Of a stretch of DNA of 64,000 bases, positions 28,255 through 64,000 are shown piece by piece. The translations under genes were made by a program, and so were the position numbers. Position 1 is the first letter of the stretch, and each line of letters begins with the position of its first letter. The notes under the pieces were generated by a model, which worked only from the letters and a program-made list of their open reading frames with translations, was not told where the DNA came from and searched no databases. Origin of the DNA: Paratrimastix pyriformis (taxonomy: Eukaryota; Preaxostyla; Paratrimastigidae); the NCBI GenBank assembly GCA_027972325.1, contig JAPMOS010000009.1:414501-478500 (forward strand). Reading direction: 5' to 3'.

Positions 28255-30956
28255 CTACAGAAGGGCGTCCAGGATCGGGTTCAGGTCGACGCCCATCATC
28301 CAGGCGTGCACATCGCTGGCCATGGCGCTGAGAATCGATGGCGAGGTCTCGTCCAAGGCCACATCCGTGAACCACTTGCCGAAGAGCGGCGACCCCGGCA
28401 CGGTCCCCTGGGCCGGGTTCAGCCGGTAGTAGGGGCACTGCAGCATGGCGAACCCCGTCTCGGCCACGCGGTGGGAGCGATCCGAGGCCGTGATGGCGTT
28501 GACCACGAAGCTGGCCAGGTCCTTCCACCACACCCCGAAGGCACTCGACTGGGGGCCGATCTCAGAGTGGGAGGGACGCGAGGCGCCTACGCGAGGGGGG
28601 CGAGCGGCAATGAGTTCTGAAAGGCACAACAAACCCAGGGCAGCAGACCGGTGCCCAGGGAGACCAGCGCCAGGGAGTCAGGGGCCGGGCGGTTCGGGGG
28701 GGCGGTCAGCTGCAGGTACACCAGCTCGGCGGGGTTGTTCCAGCCCATCCCCCCGTCCACGCACCGCACCCGTACCCGGTCACCGGGCCCGTCCATCTTG
28801 GGGGCGGCTGCTGAGGGGGATGTGGCCACCGGGGTCGCCTCGGCGGTCATGGGCGAGGCATCGGCCAGGTTGAGGATGGTCGGTGGGGACGGCGCGGGGG
28901 TGCTTCCCGAGAGCGGCGGTGTGGCTGCCGGCGGATCGGCCGTTTCGGGGCCGCCGATGGCCTCGAGGGGCGCCGGAGCGGAGCCGGGCGCCGAGGGAGG
29001 AAGAGAAGGAGAACTGTCCGCGGGACTGGTGCAGGTCGAAGAGGGCGGCACGGCACTGTCGGAGGCGGTGGCGCTGAGAGCCGGCCCGTTGGCGGGGGCC
29101 ACCCACGGGGCCACCGCCTGTGGCAGATCGAGCAGCGCCTGCGGGAAGAAGGTCGGCGCGGCCGCGGTGGCGCAGATGGCGTCGGGAAGCAGCGTGAGGG
29201 CCGGCGGGGCCATCGGACTGGCGTAATTGCAGAGGGTGATGGGGTTCCCCGTGAGGAAGTCCGTTGTCACCAACATGACTGGCCTCGGGCCCGTGGAGCG
29301 GGCACCCGGGGCGGCCGGGAGCGGGGACTCGGCCAGGATGGTCTGGTCGGCGCCGGGCAGGGCAAGTCGGATGGCGTCGCGAAGCGCCTTGGTCGAGTAG
29401 GCGTAGCCCCAGAGGGCCCGCTGCACGTAACTCTTGCGGGCGAAGACCAGTTGGGGGAAGCGCAAGTAGAAGGCCTTGATCTCAGTCAGGGGGATGCCGG
29501 ACTGGATGGCCGAGGCGAGGAGGCCGCCCGTGCTGGTGCCGCAGACGAGGTCGAAGAGGTGGTTGATGGTCAGCGACATGTCGCCGGCCCGACGGCGCAG
29601 AGCCTCCTCGAACGAGAGCAGGATCTCGATCTCGATCAGGCCGCGGACGCCGCCCCCGTCGAGGGTCAGGACCCGGAAACGGCGGGGGGCAGGGGAAGGA
29701 GAAGGGGGCGGAGTCGGCTGGGGAGAAGATGAGGCGGCAGAGGCGGCAGTGCTGGGAAGCCGAGCCAGGGATGAGAAGGAGGCCGCGGTGGGGCTGGCGG
29801 CGGGGAAGGGGACACGGAACGCGAGGAGCCGCTGTATCCAACTGGGGAACTCGGGGGGCGGTTGGGGGGTGGCGACAAACGACTTGGGGGAGCCGCCGGA
29901 TGGCGACTGGGCTGCTGGGGCGGCGAGCACCCGGGCGGTGGGGAGATGGGCGCGGACGATCAGCTGCTCCTCGAGCTGCAGCAACACTGGCCCACTGATC
30001 GGATTGCCCTTCCTGAAGCAGAATCGGATGGTAAGGGGGGGTGGGGGTGGAGGGTGTGGGGGAGAGGGAAGGGAGGGGGGAGATCGGTCGAAGGAATTGG
30101 AAGAGAAGGAAACAGACAGGCCAAGGAGGTGCAAATTTGGCCAGGCGGTGGCCCCTGCGGGGGTGCTCCGTTCGTCGGCAGGGCGAGGCGGCGCCCCGCG
30201 GAGGACCGCGAGCAGCTCGGCTGCCCCCGCGTCGTCGATATCATTGCCCTCCAGCAAAAGGACGCGCAACTGTGGTAGCCGGGCAAGGGCCCGCGTGACC
30301 ACGCGAAAGTTGGGCAGCAGGCCGTCCTCGGTGGTGGAGAGCCCACAGCAGGAGAGGTCGATAAAAACGAGGTGGGGAGATGCTTTCACAAATGCATCCA
30401 TCTTTGCGGCCATCAATTGTGGGTGACGACATCCGCGAAAGGAGGCATGTGTCCGGGACACGGACGCCACAATGGCGGCGAGAAAGACTGACTCGGGCAA
30501 TGTCGGGACAAATGAGCATTGGAGTTGTTCATAGATTCTGAACAAAAGGGTAAGGATGTTCTCACTCTCGACGGACACGATGCGAGAGCGAGGTGTGGAA
30601 CTCGGCGGGAAACGGGCCAGCGTATGAGTGGCGTGCTGTTGGGTACCCAATTGAAGGAGCAACGAAAAAAGGTCATCGACGAGCTGCTTTTGGTCTGGAG
30701 AAGAAAGCATTGTCGAGAGTGAGGAGAGATTCAGGAGAGCCTCGGTTAGTGCGGCATCCAAACGCGGAGTTGCCACAACTTTGGACAGCAAGGCAAGATT
30801 ATTGTGAAGAGAAACCAATAGCTCATCCAGGGATGGCTTTGGGGATGTCATATTATTTTGTGTTCCACCGGAAGAGGTTGAAGGAGGAAGGATCGATACT
30901 GTTCCTGCAGTCGCGATCAAGCCGTTTGGGGGGAAGGCCGACTGCGAGGCAGGCAT
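28255..30956 (-). CDS. patatin-like phospholipase with N-terminal LRR region
   Basis: Exons 30956-30118, 30012-28635 and 28560-28255. The first intron (105 nt) has no stop and keeps frame, so an unspliced reading would add about 35 spurious residues. The patatin domain shows the oxyanion motif DGGGVRGL, the nucleophile elbow GTSTGG (Ser) and the DGG motif VDGGMGWNNPAELV (catalytic Asp), the Ser-Asp dyad of calcium-independent phospholipase A2 and patatins. Before it is a helical region with leucine-rich repeats (LRVLLLEGNDIDDAGAAEL, LGLKGNPISGP). A long Pro/Ala/Ser insert sits between the acyl-hydrolase core and the DGG. Role: hydrolysis of phospholipid or lysophospholipid acyl chains. The ATG at 30956 was chosen; 30851 is the alternative. 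Confidence 0.9.
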
Positions 30957-31144
30957 CTTTCTTTCTTTGTCTCGCTGCTTCTGTTGCAGCAAGTGGAAGT
31001 ACCCGAACAAAAGGCCCTTCGTCTGCCAACAATAGGGTCGGACGAGCGGGGGAAAAAAAACCCGCTGGCCGAATATTAACAATATAAAAAGGCCAAGCGA
31101 GAGAAAACGGGGCGATGATCCCAATTGCGCCACATCGGCTTCGG

Positions 31145-32678
31145 TCAACCGTTGGGTGGTGGGTCGTAAAATTCTGAACGCTGCGAGAGAGGTGCTCCAA
31201 ACGATGCATCTGTCGTTGACAAAGGTTGCTGCTGTTGTTGTTGTTGTTGTTGCAAAATCTGTTGCTGGAGCATGATCTACCCGAAGACTGAGGGCTGTGT
31301 GCGGTGGCCAGAAAAAGCAGACCTGAACTCCGAGTGCCTCGCATCGCCTTCGAATTTCCGCCACCAAACGATCGCTCTCGGTGTAGAGCCCCGTGGCCAT
31401 CAGGCTGTCGACCTCCCCTTGGAGGCGGGCCTGAAACGCGAAAAATGAGGCACTCTTTCACGGGACTCACCACCGACAGACCTTCTCGGCCTCCATTGCC
31501 GGCACGGGTATGGAGACTGCACACTGGGCGGCAGCCGCCAAAGCGGCCTGCTGCCTCTGCAGGGCCAACAGGCGCTGTTCCTCTGCCTGCTGTTTCATGA
31601 GGCGTTCTTGGTCCTGTTTGTGCTGCTGGGCGGCCAGGTTAGCCTGAATCTCGGCCAGGCGGGTCCGCTCGGCCTCCAACAGGAGGCGCAGATGCTCCTC
31701 GTGGAGCTGCCGGTTGGCCTCGATCTTGGCCAGGACGTTGTCCCGCTGGGCCTGGGTCGTATCGCGTGCCGCCTCGGCCGACCTGTCCAGACACAGTATT
31801 TCCGTTAACGTTTCCGACCACCACCGCCCCCACAAACAAACATACCACCAGAGAGACGGACGCCACATTCTTCTTGAGCTCCTCGATCTTGGCAGTGGCC
31901 TGGGCCACCCCCACCTTCAGGGCCACCTCGGGGTCGGTCCGCAGGTACGCCAGGGTGGACCGCTGTCCGGCCACGGTCTGCTCAACCTCGGAGCACTTCA
32001 ACTGGGCAATCTCGCGACTCCTCGTAAGTTCGGCTTGCATTTGTTCGACGAGCTGTACGAGCGGTGAGATTGGGTACAGAGAGCGGTGGATGGAGATGGT
32101 GTGGGAAGGGGGAAGGCAGGCCGGAGGTTGGAGAGACCTGTTTGGTTTCGGTTTCACGCATTTTGTATTCGTCGTCCATCCTGGACCGTTCAAGGTCGAG
32201 CTGCTTCTTTTCGATGACAGCCTGCTTTTCTTTGGTTTCGACCTCGGCCACCTCCTTGTTGATGGCCTGATTGAGGCGGGCAATCTCCTCTTCTTTTTTT
32301 TGAATGGTCTTCTCCTGGTCCTGCTTAGTGGCGGCCCACACACTCGTCAGACGTTCAACAAGGATATCACGCTCTCGTAAGAGGTTTTCTTGCCTAAATG
32401 ATGAAAAAGATGGAAACGGCTTGACAGAACGTCTGTCCAGACCAGCGAGCCTTCTCGGAACTCTTCCACATTTCCAGTTCCCAGGCAATGTTATATTCAA
32501 TCGAATTCTTATCCATGCGGCCTGGATCAGACGGCAGATTATCAAACTGAAAGAGAGGGATAGTGTCTGACACCCGCAAGGCAGGCAGTCTGCAGCGAAT
32601 TTCAAAAAAATAAAAAAAAACAGTCAGGATCAAGTATGGACCGACCCAGGGCAGCGGCGGGTGGTCAATTTGCGGCAT
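31145..32678 (-). CDS. CEP120: CEP120 C-terminus-like coiled-coil protein
   Basis: Seven exons: 32678-32646, 32546-32443, 32393-32138, 32052 to about 31846, about 31782-31482, 31430-31323, 31258-31145; the fourth-fifth join is not certain. The protein is mostly coiled coil (RERDILVERL; QQAEEQRLLALQRQQAA). Two blocks match what I know of centrosomal protein 120: an early EYNIAWELEMWK segment and a late GEVDSLMATGLYTESDRLV segment (compare the late ERDTLMRTGVYNHEDR part of the animal protein). CEP120 acts in centriole elongation and basal-body assembly. The N-terminal C2 domains of the animal protein are absent, so this is either a short form or a gene with unseen upstream exons. The C-terminus ends in a Gln run. 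Confidence 0.65.
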
Positions 32679-32884
32679 TACGATGCGGAATCTTGGTACT
32701 ACTCATATGGGATCATTTGCAGTTTTAACCTCATCCATTGACCACATTTGGGCGCTCACTCCATCTATCAAACCAGCATGATGTTCCAATCACGCTCATA
32801 AATTGCGGTCCTGTGAGCAGATCCGAGATTTTTACTGCCCACGGAGAATTCAATGTGCTTGTTTGCATCACGTTGTGGGGCCGG

Positions 32885-48161
<15,277 letters not shown>

Positions 48162-48573
48162 CTGGAAAAAGAGTGAAATGGAACTGAACACCCCGAGAAC
48201 AGACGACGTCGAGTGGGGACTGAAAAGATCGGGACAGGAAAAATCAACGTGGGTCGCGATCAAAGCCACAAAACCAGACCTACAGTCTCTGCAACATCGA
48301 TCTGTGTCGCTGGAGAATCATCGTACTCCTGAGTTTGGGCTAATGCGAATTCAGAATCTGTTCTAAATAAGGATCTAATCAAGGTCAAACCTTGAGTGAA
48401 AGTAGCCTCGACTTGTGACTGGGAGGGTTCCAGCCTGTCTTCGGCTGTTTGACTGGGCCTGCGATGTCTGTGAGACCCTGCTTCCAGTCGCTAACACATC
48501 ATCGTTCTTGCCCGCACAAAAACTGCAAAAAAACCTTCACAAAAGCAAAGAGAAATTGTTTTTTTTTGTTACT
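48162..48573 (-). other. probable SMC6 5' exon region
   Basis: The first resolved SMC6 exon begins after a strong acceptor at 48162 in phase 1, so upstream exons must lie here. A frame with ALAQTQEYDDSPATQIDVAE near 48270-48330 ending before GTAGGT is a candidate for a disordered N-terminus. No clear start codon was found. Confidence 0.4.
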
Positions 48574-51500
48574 TTAGGATGGCCGTTCTGTTGGAAGTTC
48601 ATAAAGTTGCTCCACCATCCGCACCCAGGCGGGTCGTTTCCTGATGTGGCCTCCAGTCTCCAGCGTCTCCGCCTCCTCCCTGGGGTTCAGAAGAGCGGTA
48701 GCCTCGACGAGAGGCGCATTCCGAGAGGCACGGGTGAGAACGGCATGCAGGCAGTTTTCGATCATCAAAAGTCCGAACGATGCGACGCCCAACAGGGCGC
48801 TGACGAGACCGCCAAGCTCACCCAAGAGACGGATCCATGAAGTCTGTCGCGATTCAAAAACGGTGATGCAGGAATTCGGGACCCGTGCGGGCAGACCTCC
48901 TTGGTGACATGAATCTCGGAGAGGGAGGCGTTGGTGAAGGTTATGACCAGGGTGAGGTTGGCGCTGGCCGGGTCGGGCGGTCCGATGGCAGGTTCGTGTG
49001 GCCGCAGGTAGAACGAGGGCGCATCAGCCGATTGGAGGTTCGTGTGGTGGACTAGGGGGGCGGTGGGAAGGATGGGTGTGGGTGACCGGGGGTCGCTCCA
49101 CAGGGCCACGGAACGACCCATCCACCCCTCGGGGCACCGCACGGCGGCCCGGCCGAAGAGAGTCCACCCATGATGGCATAGACCCAGGGCCCCCACCGGG
49201 TCGTGCAAGGCGCGCCGAGAAGCCGATGACGACGACAATGGTGATTGGATTGGATGATGATGGTGATGATGGCACCGCATGCTCTCTCTGACAGACCCCC
49301 CGGGGCGAGCTCGACGAAGCGGGTCCCGTCGAAGGCGGCCGTGGCCTGGTCGCGCATGCAGAGCCAGCTGGCAGCCAGCCCCAGCCCCAGCGCCGGCTCG
49401 TCCTCACCGTCCAGAAGAAGCCCTGAGGGAATAGTGGTCAGTTCGCGGGGTGATATACCCCCATGGAGGATCTGCTGATGATGCTGGTTGGTGGTGGTAA
49501 TGGCCCTGAGGGGACAGTGAGTGAGAAGTGCGTGGGGTGATATAGCCCCATGGAGGATCTGCTGACGCCGCCGGTTGGTGGTGATGGTGGTCACTGCACA
49601 TGCCGCATCACTGCTCAACCCCCGCATCCTCCTCACCATGAACATCCCCCCCCCCCCCCCCCACGTTCTTCCACTCCACCACTCCGTCACCTCCCGACCT
49701 TCATCTGCGCTCCGGAACTCGTGCACGACGGAGGACTCGCTGATGAGTACGCCCGGCATCTTGCCCACGCGCCACTGCAGGTCCGCCTGGGCCACGACCG
49801 AGGCCACGGGAGGCGTCGATGCGTCCACACGGAGGCCCACGGCCAGCGGATCGGCAAGCTCAACGAATCGGGCAAAGGACGGTGTGCCTACGCCACAGCC
49901 CGCCCGTCCAACCGATCGGGGCGAGTGACCAGTGAGGTGAAGTCCACAATCATCGCCGCCATCGCCCGACATCATCATCATCAGCAACATCCAGTCATCG
50001 GCATCATCATCATCATCCGATCATCATCCCGATCATCGTCACCCCGATCATCATCATCCGATCATCACCACCATCCGATCATCATCACCCCGATCATCAT
50101 CATCATCCGATCATCATCATCGACCCTTCCTGTCCGATTGATCAGTCCCTTTGCTCCACACGCACAGATCATCCATCCATCCCATCCTCATCCACATCGG
50201 ACCCGTCATATTCCGCAGCTGGTACGAGATCGTCACCCTGCATGCCTCGTCCTCGCCCACCGCCTCGCAGCTGCGCCTGGTCATGATCATGGCCTCACTC
50301 TGGTTATGCATGGGCGCATCCGGAAGACGCCATCCTGCCGCGCACGCACCGGGCGGATCGACGGCGTTGGGGTCCGCAGTGCACAGGGCCGCGGGCAGCC
50401 CGGCGTATGTCAGGGTGATGGTCAGGACGCCCAGCAGCGGAACATGGTCGTTCGGGGGGGCCGGGCACTGGAGCAGCCGCACGGGGACTTCGGCCAACTG
50501 GGGGGCGGCCGTGAAGAAGGCGTATACGTGGATGGCGCAGAGGGCGCTGAGCAGCACCAGAAGCACTAGGCTGACGGCCCCGCCCAGCTGGGTCCGGCGC
50601 AGGTATAACCGGGCGGGCAGAGCCTCCTGCGGGTGCTTGGCCGAGAAGAACAGGTCCATTCTGGCCAGGCCGCGCCGACAGAAGCACAGTGCCACGGCGG
50701 CCAGCACCAGACTGAGGGCCACCCCAGCCAGGGTCCCGTAGAACGTCACCTCGGCCCCGTGCATATTCTGCTGCTGGGCGTACGGATCGTGGCTGAAGAA
50801 GGACGCGCGTGCGGCCGAGGCGGGCAGGGGGTGCGCCGAACCCGGCGGGCAGGCGGCATCGGGTGGGCAGGGCAGGCAGGTCGCGTTGGCCGTGGGGTTG
50901 TAACTGCCCTCGGGGCACGGGATGCAGGTCTGGTGGCTGCGCGGCGCGGAGGGGAGGTGTGTGTGTGTGGGGGGCGATGGAATGGAGGGGAGGATGGAGG
51001 GAGGATGGATGGGAGGATGGGAGGATGGATGGGAGGATGGATGGGAGGATGGAGGAGGATGGAGGGGAGGATGGAGGGAGGATGGAGGGAGGATGGGAGG
51101 ATGGAGGGAGGGGAGGGAGGATGGAGGGAGGATGGAGGGGATGGGGGGAGGGGAGGATGGATGGGAGGATGGATGGGAGGATGGAGGGATGGGGGTGGGG
51201 GGTGGCACTGGCGGGAGTGGCCATCGCACACCTTGCCAGGGCGAAGGTGCCAGGTGGGCACCGGACACACTGGGTGTTCCCCCTCCCGGCGGCGACGCTA
51301 TCGGGGGGGCAGGGCGTGCACTGGTCCGCGTTGGGCCCGTCCGTGAAGGAGTTGGGTGGGCAGGCCATGCACAAGTGGGAGGCCGGGCGCCGGTAGAGGA
51401 ACCGGCCGGCTGGGCAGGGCGAGGTGGCCAGGTCGGTTGCGTTGTCGTAGTCCACTGTGCGGAGGAAGAATCACAAAAGATATGAAAAAAACGCCCGCTG

Positions 51501-53816
51501 TGGGAGTTGAACCCACGACCACTAGATTAAGAGTCTAGCGCTCTGCCATTCTGAGCTAAGCGGGCAGAGATGGCCTGTGGCAGGCAGGCCCTGTCATCAC
51601 CCGCCTTCTCATCGATTGTCCGACTGACACTGGACCCCGATGCTGGGTCATCGTCTTTCCCGCATGTGGACCTGCCCCCCCCGGGGTGTGGATGGCAGTC
51701 GGACCTTCCATGTACCACCAGAGCAGCGACCCCTGGGGCCCGGCGGTCATGACAAAGTAGGTCCCGCCCACCTTGACCACGTCGAAACTCTCCCCGGGGA
51801 TGACTGGAGGCCCCAGGGCCGCGGGCACCCGCAGGATGGTTTCCACAAAGCGGTAGGTGGCGTTCTCGCGAAGCTCCCAGACTTCGATGCGGCATGGGCC
51901 TGGTGGGGGATGGAAGCGAGGAGGGGGGCTGATGATGCCGATGCCGATGCCGATGAAGAGGGTGATGATGGGTGATGAATGATGAATGAGGAGGAGGAGG
52001 AGGAGGAGGAGGAGGAGGAGGAGGAGGAGGAGGAGGAGGAGGAGGAGGAGGAGGAGGAGGAGGAGGAGGAGGAGGAGGAGGAGGGATGAGGTGGTGGGTG
52101 GTGTCATCGCGAAGGGGAAGAGGGTGACAGTGCGGAATGGGGGCTGAGCCACATGGGGGCTGAGCCACATAAGGGCACGGAGGCATCTGGAGGGCATCTG
52201 GGGGCACATGGGGAGCGTCTGGGGGTCGAGCCACATAAAAAAGAGCACCTGGGGGATATCTGGAAAAGCAACATCGGGGTATAGGGGGAGGCGCTGTCCG
52301 TGTTGTAATGGGTGGGTGCTGATGGCGGATGGTGGGTGTGCCTCCCGTCTTTCTGCCTGCGGGGTGTACAGCCGTGATCATGCCCCACCCCACCCATTGA
52401 TCTGCTCGTCCCTGGGAAGATCCTCCGTCTTTGTGGTGGGTACCAGAGGCGCGACCGCTGTGGGGAGGCTGAGGAGACTGGGCAGCTGCGGGCAGGGGGG
52501 CAGACAGGGGAGGGACAAGAGATGGGGCAGAGGGGGGCGAGTTCGACCATTGGCACATCGAGGAGCAGAGGCAGGGCAGGCGCAGCAGGGAGAAAAGGGC
52601 AGGGGTGGGAAGGGGGAGAGAGAGAAGGGGGGGGGACGAGGACCGACCACCGTCGCATCGGCTGCCGAAGAGCAGCACCGAGTGGCGCTCGCTCTGGACC
52701 AACCGGAAATACTGGAAGTGCACCACATCATCAAAGTACAGCTCGCGCATCAGCTTGGTGGCAGCTGCGGCGTGTGACACCGAGAGCGGGAGGGGAGATG
52801 GAGACGGGGTGAGGATGGTTGCATAAGCCGCAGTGCCGGGAGGCGCCGGATCCTGGGGGTGGTGGGGGGGGGGGGGGGGGGGGGAGGTAAGGCAGACAGT
52901 GGACGTAGATGATGGGCGCACCATCGGGACCCCCATTGGGGCTGATCCCGAGAAATACCGTCCCATATCGGCTCCATGACGCGGAGCTGGCCGGGTTGGC
53001 CACCTCGATCATGACGAAGACCAGGGTGTCGCGGGCCGGGTTGTCGAGAGACTGCTGATAGTCCGGAAAGCCATCAACGGCCAGCACCTGGGTGCGCAGG
53101 ACATCCAGCATCAGGTCGGTGCCCGCGTCGAGGACCTGGCGGTATGCCAGCTCTGCCGGCGGAGGGAGCCACAAACGGTTTTGAATAGATATGTGTGTGT
53201 TGTGCGCCGCCACAATACAGACCGTATTCGTCGTTGTCGAGGAAGAACTCCCAGGCCAGCCCAGCCTCGAAGGACATGATCAAGAAGCTATTCCCCAAAG
53301 GAATTACCTGTCCGGTTTCCACATACGGGAAGGTGCCGCTATTATCAGATGGCATCAATTTGGTAATCGTATACTATAGGGTCGAGTGAAACAGAAACTT
53401 GAGCTGGTTGGCTGTTCGGTATTCAACCAGACCTGCACATCTGTGACATTGGTCAGGGTAGGGTGATCAGACGCAAAAGAATACGCACTGTGGAAGGGCA
53501 AACCCCTCGCATTTGCTCCGTTCATCACAAAAAGATTACCACGATGAAGAAACATAGAATGGCCCACAGCGCGGATGGATGGGGGCATGCAGCCCGCCCA
53601 CCAGTCCAGATTGGAAAACAGTGTCGCAGGATTGACGCGATTCCCACCAGTGCATAAGAGAAATGTGTCCATCAGACCGCACCGGAAACCGGTGGTGGTG
53701 TTGGAGAAGCAATCTGTTTTTGACTCCTTCATAAATGGAACCTGGCGCCAAATGTTGCCACCAGAGACCACGGAAACTGCCAGAAGGAACACAAAGAGTG
53801 CGCCTTTCGATGGCAT
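48574..53816 (-). CDS. multi-pass membrane protein with ephrin-receptor-like Cys-rich repeats
   Basis: It starts with a signal peptide (KGALFVFLLAVSVVSG). Exon blocks in order: 53816 to about 53430; about 53371-53222; about 53177 to 52890; about 52770-52650; about 51899-51702; about 51456-51230; about 50938-50205; 49930-49690; 49420-49270; about 49220-48900; about 48840-48574. The extracellular part carries GCC2/GCC3-type repeats (CPAGRF, CMACPPNSF, CTPCPPDS, CVRCPPGTF, CIPCPEGSYNP). Hydrophobic segments LAGVALSLVLAAVALCF, AVSLVLLVLLSALCAIHV and LVSALLGVASFGLLMI indicate at least three membrane passes. A surface receptor or adhesion-type protein is plausible; no enzyme domain was seen. The intron between 51702 and 51456 carries a tRNA gene. 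Confidence 0.75.
50985..51200. repeat. GGATGGAGGGA-type array in intron
   Basis: Irregular GGATGGGA and GGATGGAGGGA units, about 210 bp. Confidence 0.9.
51492..51565 (-). tRNA. trnK-CUU: tRNA-Lys (anticodon CTT)
   Basis: A 74-nt cloverleaf: acceptor stem GCCCGCT/AGCGGGC with discriminator G, A box TAGCTCAGAATGG, anticodon loop CTCTTAA, B box GGTTCAACTCC. A T run follows directly, as expected for RNA polymerase III. It lies in an intron of the membrane-protein gene, on the same strand. Confidence 0.97.
51990..52085. repeat. (GGA)n array in intron
   Basis: About 32 perfect trinucleotide units. Confidence 0.95.
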
Positions 53817-54407
53817 CGTTGATTGTTAGACTGCGCTTCTGACAGATGAAAAAAATAGTTGAAATTCCCTCAGGGAGGGGAAACTTTGCCGGGTGCTGGA
53901 GTCCGGGAGCGGAGCGAGCGGAGCGGAGCGGAGGAGCTCAGCTACAGTCTGCGGATATTCCGATAAAAAACCGAGGGGCGAGGGCCCGAACAAGCGAAAC
54001 AAGAAAAATAAAATGATCGTTTAACTCGAACTGTTTGGCTCCCCAATCAAGCGCACCGTGGTTCCTCAAGAACTCAGGCATGCATCGACAACCAGCGCCT
54101 CTCCTCGTGGTCGTCCTTGACGACGCAAGACGGGCTCGAGAAGGTCGAAAAGCGGAAAGTCGTGGCGTCGAATGCGAACACCGCGGGAACAGCCACCCAC
54201 GCATCACGCATTCGGTCAGCCGACTGGGGAGACATGTCTCCACCATAAAATCGCGGCTCGATTGATCCGGCTACTTGGGACCCTTTGAACAAACGCTTCG
54301 ACAGTCGCTCAAATTCATGCGCACGAGCTGCTGGTTGATAACCGAGCTTGAAGACTCCGAAATCCCTTGGAATCACCGTCGAATGTTCGAGCTGGTTGCA
54401 GGAAGTG
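53817..54407 (-). other. gap with a 100-codon open frame of unknown meaning
   Basis: A minus frame from ATG 54376 to 54074 (contains LGYQPAARAHEFERLSKR) has no family I recognise. It could be a real small gene or chance. A GAGCG-type tandem run lies near 53906-53935. Confidence 0.3.
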
Positions 54408-54689
54408 TCAATCGGAGTGTATCATTGCCAATGAGAGGAAAGTCGAGATGACGGTCAGGACGACAATCATAAAAACTGTGGGGATGAGAATCCCATACTT
54501 GCGTGGTGGGAAGAAGTTTAAAACCACATGGTTGGCGTCAATAAATGGCTGAAAACGATATGATTTCATTATTCGAGTGTGAAAACCGTTCCAGACTGTG
54601 ATTACCATAAAAACTGTGTAGTATGCCATCCCAAACAGGAGAGCACCAAAAAAGATCCGTCCGACCGAGCGGTCCCGGCCCAAGAGCAT
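54408..54689 (-). CDS. DPM2: dolichol-phosphate mannosyltransferase regulatory subunit DPM2
   Basis: Exons 54689-54597 and 54548-54408 join in phase 0 across a 48-nt intron (ACA|GTCTGG ... TTTTCAG|CCA), giving 76 residues, close to the usual 80-85. Two hydrophobic helices and the family block PFIDANHV...NFFPPRKYGILIP match DPM2, which stabilises the catalytic DPM1 subunit in the endoplasmic reticulum membrane for GPI-anchor synthesis and N-glycosylation. The intron is stop-free and a multiple of three, so unspliced reading gives a misleading 93-residue protein. It is divergent from the coiled-coil gene at 55051. Confidence 0.9.
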   Translation of the reverse strand: MLLGRDRSVGRIFFGALLFGMAYYTVFMVITVWNGFHTRIMKSYRFQPFIDANHVVLNFFPPRKYGILIPTVFMIVVLTVISTFLSLAMIHSD

Positions 54690-55050
54690 TTCAGGCGGAG
54701 TGCAGTGGCAAGAGCCAAGAGGTGACGTTCCGAGTCATGCAACAAAATGCCTCTGAAGAAGGTCGGTGGTGATTCAATTCACGGCTGTTTCCCAACGGGA
54801 TTGCCATTTTTACGATAGCACAAAATATTATATCGCAGTGGTTGCAGAAATGCTCCTCCGATATGCCCCCCGAAAGGTCTGCATTGTGGCCTCATGGAGT
54901 TGGTTCTCGACTGTCTCTCAAAGCTCCCGAGAACACGAGCGCGCGATAAGTCCGCCGCACCTCTCACCCCATTGGGGGCGGACTCGTGGCCTGGTGGCCT
55001 CTCCCGCCCCGGGTCGGATCCGCCTCGACCCCGCCGCCGCCCGCCCCCCG
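54690..55050. promoter_or_regulatory. divergent intergenic region between DPM2 and the WR-repeat gene
   Basis: About 360 bp between two divergent start codons; a likely bidirectional promoter. No motif was recognised. Confidence 0.4.

Positions 55051-64000
<8,950 letters not shown>

Noticed and set aside
28587-31400. A single 937-residue patatin frame
   Set aside because: It runs through a 105-nt stop-free intron, into upstream non-coding DNA and into the last exon of the CEP120-like gene. The spliced model is shorter.
53355-53394. C-terminus FCFTRPYSIRLPN of the first membrane-protein exon
   Set aside because: It is intron read-through; a phase-0 donor after VTDVQ joins to YTITKLMPSDNS in the next exon.

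Overview
The window is nuclear DNA of a GC-rich, intron-rich unicellular eukaryote. Nearly every gene is broken into short exons whose joins keep frame when spliced at GT...AG. Introns and gaps are packed with di-, tri-, tetra- and hexanucleotide arrays and homopolymer G/C tracts. Family content (SMC6, a CEP120-like and a WR-repeat centrosomal/basal-body protein, PARP6/8, DPM2, a large F-box/leucine-rich family) points to a free-living, probably flagellated protist. My best guess is a preaxostylan metamonad such as Paratrimastix; that is inference from style and content, not from a search.

Layout. 1-8062: three F-box/leucine-rich genes, the first two a tail-to-tail inverted pair. 8705-18646, minus: a 17-exon PARP6/8-like ADP-ribosyltransferase and an 11-exon B-box/WD40 gene whose stop lies 3 nt before the PARP start. 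18780-22206: a decayed leucine-rich pseudogene and the 3' end of a non-LTR retrotransposon. 22443-26345, plus: a protein kinase fused through a coiled coil to leucine-rich repeats, one 28-codon exon per repeat. 26551-27617: a frameshifted leucine-rich gene. 28255-54689, minus and head to tail: patatin phospholipase, CEP120-like, SMC6 (about 15 kb, mostly repeat-filled introns), an ephrin-receptor-like Cys-rich membrane protein and DPM2. 55051-64000, plus: a long WR-repeat coiled-coil protein running off the window. Two identical tRNA-Lys(CUU) genes sit inside introns of two unrelated genes.

Two genome-level patterns stand out. Most 5' splice sites read GT-pyrimidine-pyrimidine-G rather than GTRAG. 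Many introns contain extra, decayed copies of the adjacent exon-intron junction, as if introns had grown by local tandem duplication of splice-site segments. This second pattern recurs in at least five genes and is the most unusual thing I see. Exon joins were worked out by hand from reading frame, phase and family resemblance; none is supported by transcript data.
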